A stretch of DNA of 64,000 nucleotides from Halobacillus sp. A5 (GTDB taxonomy: Bacteria > Bacillota > Bacilli > Bacillales > Halobacillaceae): the NCBI RefSeq assembly GCF_024189315.1, contig NZ_JAIZEO010000001.1, forward strand, positions 186,001 to 250,000, in the 5' to 3' direction. The notes under the pieces were generated by a model that had not been told where the DNA came from, did not search any database, and saw nothing but the letters and a program-made list of their open reading frames with translations. Shown here piece after piece: positions 29,761 through 37,929 of the stretch (its first letter is position 1; the number at the start of each line of letters is the position of its first letter). The translations under genes were made by a program, and so were the position numbers.

Positions 29761-31287
29761 ATGAGAAATCCAAAAGTAGTATTAAGCAATCTAACTTCCA
29801 AAGCGAAAGAAGAAAACTATTATTTTGATAGACTGTATCGAAATCTTTATAATGTTGAATTTTACTTGGATGCCTATGCCAAGATTTACCCAAACAAAGG
29901 AAGTAGCACAAAAGGCATAAATAACGATACAATCGACGGTATGAGTATTGCAAGGATTGAGAATTTAATTGAGAAGCTAAGAAATCAAACGTATCAGCCC
30001 AAACCGGCTCGTAGAACATATATCCCGAAGAAGAATGGAAAACTAAGACCTATAAGTTATCCAACCTTTGAGGATAAGCTTCTACTAGAGGCTGTCAGGT
30101 GCATCCTAGAAAGCATTTACGAACCTCAGTTCACGGATCATTCACATGGTTTTAGAACGAATCGAAGTTGTCATACTGCACTTAAAGAGATACGAAACAC
30201 ATTCACGGGAACTAGATGGTTTATTGAAGGGGATATTAAAGGTATCTTTAATAATATTGACCATCACATATTGATTGGACTATTACGTAAGCAGATTAAA
30301 GACGAGAAATTCATCAATCTGATTTGGAAGTTTCTCCGAGCTGGTTATGTAGATGACTGGGTTATTCAGAAAACTTATGGTGGTTCACCTCAAGGCGGGA
30401 TTATTAGTCCGCTATTGTCTAATATTTATTTGAATGAATTAGATCAATACATTGGGCACTATAATAAAGGTGAAAAACGTACGCACAACAAAACCTATCA
30501 AAAGATCGCATCCAAAATCGCTGCACGTAAACGCATCAACAAACGCGATTGGAAAAAATTAATAGACAGTGAAAAATCCGAGAGACTTAAAGAACTGAAA
30601 AGTTACGATAGTAAAGATCTTTTCGACCCTATTTACCCTCGAATGAAATACGTGCGATATGCAGATGATTTCATCATAGGTGTTATAGGGAGTAAAAACG
30701 AGGCTGATCAAATAAAACAGGATTTAACAGAGTTTCTGGCAACTCATCTAAAATTAAAACTCAATACTGAAAAAACGTTGATTACTCACAGCAAGAAAAA
30801 TGCTCGTTTCCTTAGTTATGATATTCGTATTGCAAGAGTTTGGCAAAGAACGAAAATGCCAGACGGTACAATGAAAAGAAAAATTAATCATCAGACAAAA
30901 CTATTTGTACCTCACGAAAAATATATCAAAAATCTTGTAGATTTGGGTGCGCTTAAAATTGGCAGTAATAACGTGTGGAAACCTGTCCATCGTCCTTACT
31001 TGGTTCATAACGATGACTTAGAGATCCTTCGCACATACAATGCTGAGATTGAAGGCCTTTACAATTACTATCGTTTAGCTAGTAATGTTCACGTGCTTCA
31101 ATCATTTCGGCAGACTATGAAGTACAGCATGATTAAAACGTATGCAAATAAGTATAAGACTACGGTTAGTAAAATTATAAGTAAATTTAGTATTAACGGT
31201 AGTTTTGGCGTGCGATATCAAACGAAGGATGGTATAAAAATCGCTTATTTTACTGAACAAAGGATGGAAAAAGAACAGGGATGTTAA
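29761..31287 (+). CDS. ltrA: Group II intron reverse transcriptase/maturase (C-terminus lost)
   Basis: Splices and mobilises its host intron. The RT blocks are intact: GDIKGIFNNIDHHIL, GSPQGGIISPLLSNIYLNELD, and the catalytic YADD near residue 300, followed by a maturase X domain (LYNYYRLASNV). The best start is the ATG at 29761 (MRNPKVVLSNL), with GGAAGGAG upstream; an open extension to 29701 lacks one. It stops at 31287, where a frameshift cuts off the HNH domain still readable downstream. Splicing help may survive; DNA cleavage for homing is unlikely. Confidence 0.92.
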   Translation: MRNPKVVLSNLTSKAKEENYYFDRLYRNLYNVEFYLDAYAKIYPNKGSSTKGINNDTIDGMSIARIENLIEKLRNQTYQPKPARRTYIPKKNGKLRPISYPTFEDKLLLEAVRCILESIYEPQFTDHSHGFRTNRSCHTALKEIRNTFTGTRWFIEGDIKGIFNNIDHHILIGLLRKQIKDEKFINLIWKFLRAGYVDDWVIQKTYGGSPQGGIISPLLSNIYLNELDQYIGHYNKGEKRTHNKTYQKIASKIAARKRINKRDWKKLIDSEKSERLKELKSYDSKDLFDPIYPRMKYVRYADDFIIGVIGSKNEADQIKQDLTEFLATHLKLKLNTEKTLITHSKKNARFLSYDIRIARVWQRTKMPDGTMKRKINHQTKLFVPHEKYIKNLVDLGALKIGSNNVWKPVHRPYLVHNDDLEILRTYNAEIEGLYNYYRLASNVHVLQSFRQTMKYSMIKTYANKYKTTVSKIISKFSINGSFGVRYQTKDGIKIAYFTEQRMEKEQGC

Positions 31288-31535
31288 GCATTCAATAATA
31301 GATATAAATGAAAAAACTTTTGCTTATGGTTGCAGAACAAGCTTGGTTGATCGTCTTTTAGCAGAAAAACGTGAGTGTTGAGGTATGATGTATCTTTAGA
31401 AATGCATCACGTAATTAAGTTAAAAGATCTCAAGGGTAAGAAAGTTTGGGATCAACATAGGACTGGCAGACGCAGAGAGCCATAGCAATGTGCGTTTCTT
31501 GTCACCGTGATTTGCACAATGGAAAATTAGATTGA
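31280..31535 (+). pseudogene. Decayed HNH endonuclease domain of the intron maturase
   Basis: Shifted frames after the maturase stop still read SIIDINEKTFAYGCRTSL, then MHHVIKLKDLKGKKVWD, then CVSCHRDLHNGKLD, in the order of a group II intron HNH domain. Several breaks separate them: an extra base in CAGGGAT near 31280, a TGA after REC where the first CxxC should be, and in-frame TAGs near 31397 and 31485. The endonuclease cannot be made. Confidence 0.85.
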
Positions 31536-31543
31536 TAAATGGA

Positions 31544-31577
31544 AAGCCGTATACTCTGAGAGGAGTACGTACGGTTT
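31544..31577 (+). other. Group II intron domain V
   Basis: A 34-base hairpin starting AAGCCGT and ending ACGGTTT, with a GAGA tetraloop and the catalytic AGC triad at 31545-31547. It looks intact. Confidence 0.85.
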
Positions 31578-31638
31578 GGAGGGGAGTTCTTGGAAACCTG
31601 TTTATGTAACTAAGTAAGGCGCCGGGTTCTCACCCTAC

Positions 31639-31842
31639 TTTAAAGAGGCTGTTAAACGTTCTGCTGCCTCTATAATATGTGTGCACAATCACCCTTCTGG
31701 AGACCCTTCTCCCTCTCAGGAAGACATTCAAGTGACTCGCAGACTGAACGAATGTGGCAAAATGATTGGTATAGAACTACTCGATCATTTAGTTATAGGG
31801 GATCGTAAATTCATTTCTCTAAAGGAAAAAGGATATCTATAA
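31639..31842 (+). CDS. radC: RadC, exon 2
   Basis: The last 67 residues: [23 protein letters not shown] carries the JAB/MPN metal-binding histidines, and [18 protein letters not shown] is the usual RadC C-terminus. It has no start of its own and depends on splicing of the intron ending at 31638. RadC is not needed for repair in all species and its biochemical role is unsettled. Confidence 0.93.
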   Translation, partial: FKEAVKRSAASIICVHNHPSGDPSPSQEDIQVTRRLNECGKMIGIELLDHLVIGDRKFISLKEKGYL

Positions 31843-31893
31843 CACTATCTATTTTTTATTATTTTTCGTATAATTGAATAGATGAAAAAAACT

Positions 31894-31936
31894 AAGCGCC
31901 ATTTATAAGGCTTTTCTTATAATATGGCGCTTCTTC
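31894..31936 (+). terminator. Terminator after radC
   Basis: AAGCGCCAT (31894-31902) pairs with ATGGCGCTT, with an inner ATAAG/CTTAT helix, and a T-rich tail. Confidence 0.75.
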
Positions 31937-31994
31937 TCATGATAAATTGAATTATGGAGAACACATTGAGTGTGTGTAAGAAAGGAAGATATTA

Positions 31995-33035
31995 TTGGGT
32001 TTATTCGGTTTTTCTCAAGATTTAGGTATTGACCTGGGGACCGCAAATACACTGGTATTTTTAAAGAATAAAGGTGTTATATTAAGAGAACCAACTGTCG
32101 TTGCAAAAAACAATCAGACAGGTGATATTGAAGCAGTAGGAAATGATGCCAGAAATATGATAGGACGCACCCCGAATTACATATCAGTTATTCGTCCGAT
32201 GAAGGATGGAGTAATAGCGGACTATGATACGACAGCACAGATGATGAAATATTACATTAAGCAGGCACTACGTAATCGTTCCTCCTTTGCCAGCAAGCCG
32301 AACGTGATGGTTTGTGTACCTTCTGGAATTACCATGGTTGAGGAGCGAGCTGTTATTGATGCGACTAAGCAGGCAGGTGCAAAGGATGCATTTCCTATTG
32401 CTGAACCTTTTGCAGCCGCTATCGGGGCTGGCCTTCCTGTATGGGAACCAACGGGAAGTATGGTCGTTGACGTAGGCGGCGGAACCACTGAAGTAGCAAT
32501 TATATCGTTAGGCGGAATTGTAACAAGCCAGTCCATTCGGGTAGCGGGAGATGAGATGGATGACGCCATTATTCAGCATGTGCGCAAACAGTATAATTTA
32601 ATGATTGGTGAACGCACAGCAGAAGAAATTAAATTTCAAGTAGGCGGTGCTGGAAAAATAGAAGACCATGATACGATGGATATTCGGGGTCGTGATCTGC
32701 TCAGCGGGCTTCCGAAAACCATTGAGATTCAGTCAGAGGAAATTGTTCAAGCTTTAAACGATACAGTTGAATCTATTGTTGAAACAGTAAAAAATACGCT
32801 GGAGAAAACACCGCCTGAACTCGCCGCGGATATTATGGAACGAGGTATCGTACTGACAGGCGGGGGAGCTTTATTAAAAAATCTTGACCGAGTGATAAGT
32901 GAAGAAACGAACATGCCGGTATTTATTGCTGATGAGCCTCTGGATTGTGTAGCTATTGGGACTGGAAAATCGCTGGAATATATTCACCACTTCAAGTCTC
33001 AGCCTAATGTTGCCACCCGTCCGAAAACGGATTAA
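31995..33035 (+). CDS. mreB: Rod shape-determining protein MreB
   Basis: Actin-like protein that directs lateral wall synthesis at the membrane. The 346-residue protein has the phosphate-1 loop [13 protein letters not shown], phosphate-2 [15 protein letters not shown] and the adenosine motif [14 protein letters not shown]. The start is TTG behind AAAGGAAG, matching the usual N-terminus. It is first gene of mreB-mreC-mreD-minC-minD. Confidence 0.97.
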   Translation: MGLFGFSQDLGIDLGTANTLVFLKNKGVILREPTVVAKNNQTGDIEAVGNDARNMIGRTPNYISVIRPMKDGVIADYDTTAQMMKYYIKQALRNRSSFASKPNVMVCVPSGITMVEERAVIDATKQAGAKDAFPIAEPFAAAIGAGLPVWEPTGSMVVDVGGGTTEVAIISLGGIVTSQSIRVAGDEMDDAIIQHVRKQYNLMIGERTAEEIKFQVGGAGKIEDHDTMDIRGRDLLSGLPKTIEIQSEEIVQALNDTVESIVETVKNTLEKTPPELAADIMERGIVLTGGGALLKNLDRVISEETNMPVFIADEPLDCVAIGTGKSLEYIHHFKSQPNVATRPKTD

Positions 33036-33046
33036 GGAGTCTTAGT

Positions 33047-33928
33047 ATGCCCTCATTGTTTCGTAGAAAAAGGCTCATGACTGTATTAATCGGCTTTATT
33101 ATTTTAGTAGCACTCATCGGATTTTCCATGAGGGACCGCAGTGAATTATCCGTTCCTGAAAAATTTCTTCAAGATTCGGTAGGCTGGGTCCAGACCGTTT
33201 TTCATTCTCCGGTCCAGCTGGTAGATAATGCCTATCAGAATATACAAGATATGCTTAATGTTTATGAACAAAATGAAGTCTTAAAAACTCGTTTAGATGA
33301 GTATAAAGGCCTTATTCAAGAAAATCAGCAAGTAGAGAATGATAACCAGGAATTAAGAGACACGCTGGACAAGACTGAATCGATGAGAGATTATACCCCG
33401 ATACAGGGAACCGTTATTGCTCGAAGTTCAGACCGCTGGTTTGAACAGATGACAATTAATAAAGGGGAAGAGCACGGGGTTGAAAAGGATATGGCTGTAA
33501 TTACGAGTGAAGGCATGGTAGGTAAAATAGAATCTGCAGGAGCCTTTCACTCCAATGTTCAACTGCTAAGTGGTTTTGACGAATCTAATAAGATTTCTTC
33601 ATGGGTAGTCAGAGAAGATGAAGACAATGCTTTTGGACTAATAGAAGGCTATGATAGTGAAAGCGGCCGTTTATTGTTAGAAGGAATTAGTCTTGATGAA
33701 GAGCTAGAGGAAGGCGATGTCGTTATGTCTTCCGGTATGGGCGGAGTGTTCCCAAGTGATTTGCGTATAGGAACAGTTGAAGAAGTAGAGAATGATCGGT
33801 CGGGTCTGACAAAAACCGCTTATGTTGAACCGTTTGCTGACCTATTTGATATTAGTCACGTCATGGTCGTCGACCGTGATATGCAGACTGTGAGTGAAGA
33901 AGAGCTAGAGGAAGGCGATGACCAATGA
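33047..33928 (+). CDS. mreC: Rod shape-determining protein MreC
   Basis: Single-pass membrane protein that links MreB to the wall synthases. There is one N-terminal membrane segment (LMTVLIGFIILVALIGFS), a coiled coil (about residues 65-110), and the periplasmic-type beta domain with VIARSSDRWFEQMTINKG and GGVFPSDLRIGTV. At 293 residues it has normal length. An AAGGAG precedes the ATG, and the end overlaps mreD by four bases. Confidence 0.95.
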   Translation: MPSLFRRKRLMTVLIGFIILVALIGFSMRDRSELSVPEKFLQDSVGWVQTVFHSPVQLVDNAYQNIQDMLNVYEQNEVLKTRLDEYKGLIQENQQVENDNQELRDTLDKTESMRDYTPIQGTVIARSSDRWFEQMTINKGEEHGVEKDMAVITSEGMVGKIESAGAFHSNVQLLSGFDESNKISSWVVREDEDNAFGLIEGYDSESGRLLLEGISLDEELEEGDVVMSSGMGGVFPSDLRIGTVEEVENDRSGLTKTAYVEPFADLFDISHVMVVDRDMQTVSEEELEEGDDQ

Positions 33929-34452
33929 TAAGATTTTCGATTTCCGTTTTCATGGTTATTTTTCTGGTTCTTCAAGGTATGGCGATGAGTCTTTTACCTG
34001 CAAAAATTGTTTATTCTGAATTACTGGTCACTCCTCACTGGGTTCTATGTTTAATTATGATCATTGCCATATTTTTTGACAAAGATGACATGTATCATTC
34101 TGTATGGTATGGATTACTGTTCGGTTTACTTATTGATGTCGTTTACACAGGAGTATTAGGTGTGTATATGGTAACTTACGCGATGACTGCTTATGTCATT
34201 CATGGTATGCAGAAGTGGTTTCACGCTAATTTTATCGCTTCAGTACTTCTGGCAGTCTTTGGTGTAGCCATTGCAGACATGCTTTTATATGTGATCTACT
34301 CTTTTGTTCAGGTTACTGCAATGGACTGGGGGGATTACACAACGCTTAGACTGCTGCCTACTGTCCTGGCGAATGCTGTCTTCTTTGTATTGCTTTATCC
34401 CCTGTTTAAGAATCGTGTAGAACAATGGTCCGATCGCTGGCAAAGCGCGTAG
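33925..34452 (+). CDS. mreD: Rod shape-determining protein MreD
   Basis: Small integral membrane protein of the elongation complex, 175 residues with about five membrane segments and the typical GLLFGLLIDVVYTGVLGVYM block. It overlaps mreC as ATGA, so translation is coupled. Sequence conservation of MreD is low, so the operon position adds weight. Confidence 0.93.
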   Translation: MIRFSISVFMVIFLVLQGMAMSLLPAKIVYSELLVTPHWVLCLIMIIAIFFDKDDMYHSVWYGLLFGLLIDVVYTGVLGVYMVTYAMTAYVIHGMQKWFHANFIASVLLAVFGVAIADMLLYVIYSFVQVTAMDWGDYTTLRLLPTVLANAVFFVLLYPLFKNRVEQWSDRWQSA

Positions 34453-34488
34453 TTGGGTCTAAATGTGCAGAGTTTGAGGTGAAGTCCT

Positions 34489-35175
34489 ATGTCAGCTAAC
34501 AGTCAATTGGTAACGATAAAGGGAACAAGAGATGGTTTGACTCTTTGGTTAAATGATCAGTGTTCTTACGACTCTATTTTACAGGAGCTTGAAGAAAAGC
34601 TTTCAGTGAATGGAGTAGACGATGATCAGCCTATGATTCGAGTGACTATTCAATTAGGCAATCGTTTTTTAACTGATGATCAGCAGGATAAATTGAGGGA
34701 AATTGTACGTGAGAAGCAAAAGCTGGTTGTCGAAAAAATTGAATCAAATGTTATGACGAAGGATGAAGCCTTATCCTGGAAAGAAAATACAGAAATCACC
34801 CCAATTACTAAGACCGTTCGATCCGGGCAGGTAGTAGAAATAAAAGGAGACCTTCTTCTTCTTGGAGATGTAAACCCGGGGGGCAAGGTTGTGGCTTCCG
34901 GTAATATATTCATTTTAGGACATTTGAGGGGGATTGCTCATGCAGGGGCATCCGGTAATGAAGGTGCAGTGATAGCAGCTTCTTATATGAAGCCGAATCA
35001 GCTTAGAATCGGCAGTCAGATTTCACGTGCGCCTGATCAGGATTCAGACGGTCTTTATATTGAATGCGGGTACGTAGATGAAAAGAACGAGGCTATTCGC
35101 ATCGCTCCCCTTCAGGAGGTCATGAAGCAAAAGCCTGATTTAGTAAGCTTTGAAAGGAGAATGCTTAATGGGTGA
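34489..35175 (+). CDS. minC: Septum site-determining protein MinC
   Basis: FtsZ inhibitor that blocks division near the poles. The N-domain (VTIKGTRDGLTLWLND) is followed by the beta-helical C-domain, recognised by GDVNPGGKVVASGNIFILG and HLRGIAHAG. At 228 residues it has normal length. A TTGAGGTGA precedes the ATG. It overlaps minD by eight bases. Confidence 0.96.
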   Translation: MSANSQLVTIKGTRDGLTLWLNDQCSYDSILQELEEKLSVNGVDDDQPMIRVTIQLGNRFLTDDQQDKLREIVREKQKLVVEKIESNVMTKDEALSWKENTEITPITKTVRSGQVVEIKGDLLLLGDVNPGGKVVASGNIFILGHLRGIAHAGASGNEGAVIAASYMKPNQLRIGSQISRAPDQDSDGLYIECGYVDEKNEAIRIAPLQEVMKQKPDLVSFERRMLNG

Positions 35176-35965
35176 AGCAATCGTTATTACATCTGGGAAA
35201 GGTGGCGTAGGTAAAACGACCACAACAGCCAATTTAGGGACGGCTTTGGCGCTGCAGAATAAGAAGGTTTGTCTCGTTGATACTGATATAGGGCTGCGTA
35301 ATCTAGATGTAGTTATGGGGCTTGAGAATCGCATCATCTATGACATTGTAGATGTAGTTGAAGAACGCTGTAAAACAAAACAGGCGCTCATTACAGATAA
35401 ACGTTTCGATTGCCTTCATTTATTACCGGCTGCCCAGACATCGGATAAAACATCTGTAACTCCTGAAGCAGTTAAGCAGATTATCGATGAACTTAAACAG
35501 GAGTATGATTATATTATTATTGACTGTCCGGCTGGTATTGAACAAGGATATAAGAACGCCGTAGCTGGTGCTGACAAGGCTGTGGTTGTCACTACACCTG
35601 AAAAAAGCAGTGTCAGAGATGCTGACCGTATAATTGGGCTATTAGAGCAAGAAGACCTGGAGCCGCCTAAATTAGTTATTAATCGAATTAGAAGCCATAT
35701 GATGAAGTCAGGAGAAATGATGGATGTAGATGACATCGTTCAAATTCTTTCTATCGACTTATTAGGTATTGTAGTTGATGATGATGCCGTAATTAAAGGT
35801 TCAAATAGCGGTGAACCTGTAGCCTTATCACCTGATACGAAATCTTCTCTGGCCTATCGAAATATTGCCCGCCGGATTCTCGGTGAGTCGGTCCCTCTCT
35901 TAAATCTGGAGGAAGAACCGGGACTTTTAGCTAAAGTGAAAAAGTTTTTTGGAATACGTGCCTGA
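35168..35965 (+). CDS. minD: Septum site-determining protein MinD
   Basis: Membrane-associated ATPase that recruits MinC. It has the deviant Walker A SGKGGVGKTTTT, switch VDTDIGLRNLDVVMGLE, Walker B YIIIDCPAG, and a C-terminal amphipathic membrane helix (LLAKVKKFFGIRA). The start is the ATG at 35168, with AAAGGAGA upstream inside minC. At 265 residues it has normal length. MinE is absent, as in other Bacillaceae that use DivIVA. Confidence 0.97.
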   Translation: MGEAIVITSGKGGVGKTTTTANLGTALALQNKKVCLVDTDIGLRNLDVVMGLENRIIYDIVDVVEERCKTKQALITDKRFDCLHLLPAAQTSDKTSVTPEAVKQIIDELKQEYDYIIIDCPAGIEQGYKNAVAGADKAVVVTTPEKSSVRDADRIIGLLEQEDLEPPKLVINRIRSHMMKSGEMMDVDDIVQILSIDLLGIVVDDDAVIKGSNSGEPVALSPDTKSSLAYRNIARRILGESVPLLNLEEEPGLLAKVKKFFGIRA

Positions 35966-35966
35966 A

Positions 35967-35996
35967 TGCTGCTGACCATGGTCGCAGCTTTTTTTC
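35967..35996 (+). terminator. Terminator of mre-min operon
   Basis: GCTGC pairs with GCAGC (with an inner ACCATGGT), followed by seven T. Confidence 0.85.
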
Positions 35997-36257
35997 ATTT
36001 TATAGCTTAGTTTAGCAGAAGAAGAGCGAGTGGCTTTTGAGAACTGCCCCACTCACCTTAAAGCTGCTTGGCAGATATAGTAGACAAAGGAGAAGAAATG
36101 GCGGTCTTCACTGACATTATGATAAAAGCATTTTAAGCTCTATTTACTTGAAAAAGTATATACGGCATCACAAAGGCTGTTTTCCCTGATTTTTTAACCC
36201 GCAATCTTAATGAAACTGATGGTAAGTGAAAGCCTCTTTTCTTCATAATGAACCTAT
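35997..36257. other. Gap between minD and spoIVFA
   Basis: No gene seen. GAGTGG (near 36028) could pair with CCACTC (near 36049) to form a hairpin. Otherwise it is AT-rich sequence leading to the sigma-E promoter. Confidence 0.4.
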
Positions 36258-36286
36258 TCATATTCTTACTTCTTTCACCATAGATT
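36258..36286 (+). promoter_or_regulatory. Sigma-E promoter of spoIVFAB
   Basis: TCATATT (36258-36264), 14-base spacer, CATAGATT (36279-36286), against the sigma-E consensus KMATATT-N14-CATACAHT. B. subtilis spoIVF is sigma-E dependent. Confidence 0.8.
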
Positions 36287-36319
36287 AGTAAAAATGGTTG
36301 AAGAGAGAAGGGGTCTAAA

Positions 36320-37072
36320 TTGAGGAAAGACATTCACAATGTTAGGAAGAACATCGCTGACCGTAAAAGAAAGAAAGGAATTCAATCAATCCACAGAGCT
36401 AAAACTCCAAAGTTTGCTGCCCCTCAGGATGAGGAGATGCACGGCTACCCTCCATTGGTCGTTTCGGATAAAATAACTGGCACTTCAACAAATTCTTCAT
36501 CTATTATACGTGTACAAGCTATTGCTTCAATTCTATTGTTTTTAACAGTGCTTGCAAGTGAACAAACCTCTGCCGGCATCGCTGAGAAACCTCGTGAGTG
36601 GATGTCAAACCAGCTTCAGGAGGAATTTCCTTTTGCTAAAGTGACTGCCTGGTATAATGACCGCCTGGGAGGCCCGCTTCAGCTGGTAGATCAAAAAGAG
36701 AGTCCGACTTTGGAAGAATCAGCCTTACCCGTAAATGGAGTAGTTACCCAGCCATTCGAAAACCACGGTCGTGGAGTTATTATGAGTACCGAACAAGGAG
36801 AAGAAGTAAAAGCGGTCAAGAGTGGTACAGTTATCTTTGCAGGCAATGACAAAGAAACGGATAAAACAATTATCATTCAGCACGAAGATGGCTCTAATAC
36901 TACTTATGGATTCCTCTCTACTATAGATGTTCATTTGTACGAACATATCCCGTCATATGATACCATCGGCACGCTGAACGAAAAGGAAAGTAATGAATTT
37001 TTCTTTGCGGTTGAAAAAGACAAGCAGTATTTAGATCCGATTGAAGTGATAAAAGTTGATGAAGGCTCTTAA
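36320..37072 (+). CDS. spoIVFA: Stage IV sporulation protein FA
   Basis: Membrane anchor that holds the protease SpoIVFB inactive with BofA until the forespore signals. The 250-residue protein has a basic N-terminus, one membrane segment near residues 75-92, and a C-terminal LytM/M23-like domain (GVVTQPFENHGRGVIMST, IIQHEDGSNTTYGFL) whose catalytic HxH is missing, as expected for SpoIVFA. The start is TTG behind AGAAGGGG. It overlaps spoIVFB by 14 bases. Confidence 0.93.
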   Translation: MRKDIHNVRKNIADRKRKKGIQSIHRAKTPKFAAPQDEEMHGYPPLVVSDKITGTSTNSSSIIRVQAIASILLFLTVLASEQTSAGIAEKPREWMSNQLQEEFPFAKVTAWYNDRLGGPLQLVDQKESPTLEESALPVNGVVTQPFENHGRGVIMSTEQGEEVKAVKSGTVIFAGNDKETDKTIIIQHEDGSNTTYGFLSTIDVHLYEHIPSYDTIGTLNEKESNEFFFAVEKDKQYLDPIEVIKVDEGS

Positions 37073-37916
37073 AATTAATCATTCTATTCATATCCATCCT
37101 TTATTTTTTCTTCTTGCCTTATCTGCTTTTTTTACTGGTGCTATTTACGAGTTTATTATTTTGTTCAGCATTGTAGCCATGCACGAATTAGGACATTATC
37201 GTGCGGCACGTTCTCATGGCTGGAGAGTATCACATATAGAATTTTGGCTGCTGGGAGGGAAGGTCGTCAGCGAAGAGCATACGACCCGTCCTGTAAAGGA
37301 ACAGGTGCATGTTACTCTTGCCGGCCCTTTCCAGCATGTATGGATTTTTATATTACTTCAATTACTTACTATGATTATCGGACCTCATCCGCTGCTCTCC
37401 GCTGCATTTACGTTTAACAGCATGATTTTATTATTGAATTTACTTCCGGTTTGGCCACTTGATGGGGGAAAGCTTCTGTTTTATTTGTTATGTCAGCAGA
37501 TTAGTTTTAAAAAAAGCTTGAAGCTAACCTTACTTATTTCGATTATTGCGATCATTATTAGTGTCAGCTGGCTGATTTTTGATGAACGTATGACACTTGC
37601 AGGAACTTTGCTTGCAGGGTTTCTATTATTAGAGAACGTATTGGAATGGAAGCGGCAAATGTACGTGTTTATGCGTTATATACTGCATCGCCTGGATCAT
37701 GATACAGCTGAATTAAAAGTGAAATATTTAAAGGTTGACCCCCGAACTACGATAGACGCTGTTATTACAAACATCAGAGCCAATCGTCATTATTTTTATG
37801 TGTTGAAACGAGAAGAAGGTTTGTATATAGTAGATGAACAGGAGTGTCTTTCTATTTATTTGAAGAGAAATCGTCCGAAGCTATGTTTAGGAGACATTTC
37901 AAATCTGTCAAGTTAA
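37059..37916 (+). CDS. spoIVFB: Stage IV sporulation protein FB (site-2 protease)
   Basis: Intramembrane metalloprotease that cleaves pro-sigma-K in the mother cell. The zinc motif is HELGH (AMHELGHYRAA), the second metal site is LLPVWPLDGGKLL, and a C-terminal CBS-like part follows. There are about six membrane segments. The start taken is the ATG at 37059; a TTG three bases upstream is an alternative. It is translated from inside the end of spoIVFA. Confidence 0.95.
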   Translation: MKALKINHSIHIHPLFFLLALSAFFTGAIYEFIILFSIVAMHELGHYRAARSHGWRVSHIEFWLLGGKVVSEEHTTRPVKEQVHVTLAGPFQHVWIFILLQLLTMIIGPHPLLSAAFTFNSMILLLNLLPVWPLDGGKLLFYLLCQQISFKKSLKLTLLISIIAIIISVSWLIFDERMTLAGTLLAGFLLLENVLEWKRQMYVFMRYILHRLDHDTAELKVKYLKVDPRTTIDAVITNIRANRHYFYVLKREEGLYIVDEQECLSIYLKRNRPKLCLGDISNLSS

Positions 37917-37929
37917 AGAGGATGAATGG

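Larger units (their letters stand above)
29196..31638 (+). mobile_element. Group II intron inserted in radC
   Basis: A 2,443-base intron in the sense orientation. The 5' end is GTGCGCCC (bacterial consensus GUGYG) and the 3' end is CACCCTAC. Joining GAAGTA (29190-29195) to TTTAAA (31639-) gives [16 protein letters not shown], an exact RadC match, which fixes both boundaries. It holds a reverse transcriptase in domain IV, a 34-base domain V and a domain VI. ACTTC in the loop of a 9-bp hairpin (29486-29490) could act as EBS1 for GAAGT. Confidence 0.95.
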
